A DNA stretch of 64,000 bases from assembly GCF_900113055.1 (NCBI RefSeq), contig NZ_FONZ01000002.1, positions 434,001 through 498,000 on the forward strand, in the 5' to 3' direction. Positions 63,012-64,000 of the stretch are shown piece after piece. The position numbers were made by a program, and so were the translations under genes. Source of the stretch: Flavimobilis marinus. Its GTDB lineage: Bacteria > Actinomycetota > Actinomycetes > Actinomycetales > Cellulomonadaceae. Position 1 is the stretch's first letter, and every line of letters starts with the position of its first letter. The notes beneath the pieces were generated by a model. That model saw only the letters and a program-made list of their open reading frames with translations, had not been told where the DNA came from and ran no database searches.

Positions 63012-64000
63012 GTGACGATCGCACCTGAAGGACGCCGGATGCTCCGGGTCGAGGCCCGCAACGCCGCGGTCCCGATCGAGAAGAAGCCCGAGTGGATCAA
63101 GACCCGGGCGACCATGGGCCCGGAGTACACCGAGCTCAAGGGCCTCGTGAAGACCGGCGGCCTGCACACGGTGTGCGAGGAAGCCGGCTGCCCCAACATC
63201 TTCGAGTGCTGGGAGGACCGCGAGGCGACGTTCCTCATCGGCGGCGACCAGTGCACGCGTCGGTGCGACTTCTGCCAGATCGACACGGGCAAGCCGGCGG
63301 ACTTCGACGCCGACGAGCCGCGCCGCGTGGCCGAGTCGGTCCAGGCGATGGGTCTCAAGTACTCGACGATCACCGGCGTCGCGCGCGACGACCTCGCCGA
63401 CGGCGGCGCCTGGCTGTACGCGGAGACGGTCCGGCAGATCCACGCGCTCAACCCCGGGACCGGTGTCGAGCTGCTGATCCCGGACTTCAACGCGATCCCC
63501 GAGCTCCTCGACGAGGTGTTCTCCTCGCGCCCCGAGGTGCTCGCGCACAACCTTGAGACCGTCCCCCGGATCTTCAAGCAGATCCGTCCCGGCTTCCGCT
63601 TCGAGCGCTCCCTGTCCGTGATCACCCAGGCGCGCGAGGCCGGGCTGGTCACCAAGTCGAACCTCATCCTCGGCATGGGCGAGACCATGGAGGAGGCCCG
63701 CGACGCCCTCGTCGACCTGCACGAGGCCGGGTGCGACCTGATCACCATCACGCAGTACCTGCGCCCCTCGGTGCGCCACCACCCGGTCGAGCGCTGGGTG
63801 CGCCCCGAGGAGTTCGTCGAGCTGTCCGACGCCGCCACGGAGATCGGGTTCCTCGGCGTCATGTCGGGCCCCCTCGTGCGTTCGTCCTACCGCGCCGGCC
63901 GGCTCTGGGGCCAGGCCATGCTGCGCCGCGGCCAGGAGATCCCCGCCGCGCTCGCCCACCTCGGCGAGCCGACCACCTCCCGCCAGGAGGCCTCCGCGCT
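63012..64000 (+). CDS. lipA: Lipoyl synthase, 3' end cut by the window edge
   Basis: At least 329 residues of a radical SAM enzyme that inserts two sulfurs into the octanoyl chain. The auxiliary cluster cysteines are [12 protein letters not shown], the radical SAM cluster CTRRCDFCQ, and the cluster-ligating serine is in [10 protein letters not shown]. The frame is still open at the window end in the C-terminal tail ([11 protein letters not shown]), so only a few residues to a stop are likely missing. GTG at 63012 is chosen; GAGGGG lies about 9 nt upstream. Forms an operon with lipB. Confidence 0.95.
   Translation, partial: MTIAPEGRRMLRVEARNAAVPIEKKPEWIKTRATMGPEYTELKGLVKTGGLHTVCEEAGCPNIFECWEDREATFLIGGDQCTRRCDFCQIDTGKPADFDADEPRRVAESVQAMGLKYSTITGVARDDLADGGAWLYAETVRQIHALNPGTGVELLIPDFNAIPELLDEVFSSRPEVLAHNLETVPRIFKQIRPGFRFERSLSVITQAREAGLVTKSNLILGMGETMEEARDALVDLHEAGCDLITITQYLRPSVRHHPVERWVRPEEFVELSDAATEIGFLGVMSGPLVRSSYRAGRLWGQAMLRRGQEIPAALAHLGEPTTSRQEASA

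Overview
The window is very GC-rich, densely coding chromosomal DNA with no tRNA, rRNA, insertion sequence, prophage or CRISPR array that I can see. Gene content and order are those of a high-GC Gram-positive actinobacterium. Several blocks follow the order known from Mycobacterium and Streptomyces: ceoC-DUF3159-OB fold-DUF3710-dut-DUF3093-DUF4193-suhB; parC/parE around sigA; polyprenyl synthase-Rv2175c-PknL locus-aroG; Rv2191-type exonuclease-trpD-ctaE-qcrCAB; pepA-lpdA-E2-lipB-lipA. Details such as the PPi-type phosphofructokinase suggest a Micrococcales, possibly Cellulomonas-like, organism; that is inference. No gap between genes reaches 300 bases.

Layout. 1-3.7 kb: end of a TrkA K+ uptake regulator, a minus-strand run DUF3159/OB fold/DUF3710/dut, then DUF3093 and DUF4193. 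3.8-11 kb: inositol monophosphatase with a TRIC-type membrane protein, the division protein SepH, and a minus-strand operon of GNAT-acyl-CoA ligase, DUF5998 and a phosphodiesterase. 11-21 kb: ParC, lysoplasmalogenase-like protein, tandem GNAT, ParE, small zinc protein, enoyl-CoA isomerase-like protein, principal sigma factor. 21-36 kb: UspA, DUF4192, polyprenyl synthase, Rv2175c-like regulator facing a four-PASTA kinase, class II DAHP synthase overlapping a PPi-type phosphofructokinase, acyltransferase, ROK glucokinase, long-chain acyl-CoA synthetase, exonuclease/GIY-YIG fusion, orphan RAM protein, trpD and an atypical receiver. 37-46 kb: respiratory chain (ctaE-qcrCAB forward, ctaCDF reverse) flanking a Mn-type superoxide dismutase and an unknown small ORF. 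46-54.6 kb: a lysine-free NifS-like protein with a TusA-like partner, ErpA, a degenerate glycerate kinase, NadA, thioesterase, DUF3043, aldo/keto reductase, PyrD and two small membrane proteins. 54.6-64 kb: leucyl aminopeptidase, lipoamide dehydrogenase, two-lipoyl E2, a lysine-free membrane protein, a Gfo/Idh oxidoreductase, LipB and LipA (cut by the window end).

The strongest functional groups are respiration (qcr/cta), lipoate biosynthesis and use (lpdA, E2, lipB, lipA), sugar phosphate and chorismate entry (glk, pfk, aroG, trpD) and Fe-S/sulfur metabolism (NifS-like, TusA-like, ErpA, NadA, LipA). Two sequence-level features stand out. One is a NifS-like protein that keeps its persulfide cysteine but has no PLP lysine, and no lysine at all. 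The other is a repeated -10 hexamer (TANNNT) placed 6-7 nt before many start codons, implying widespread leaderless transcription.
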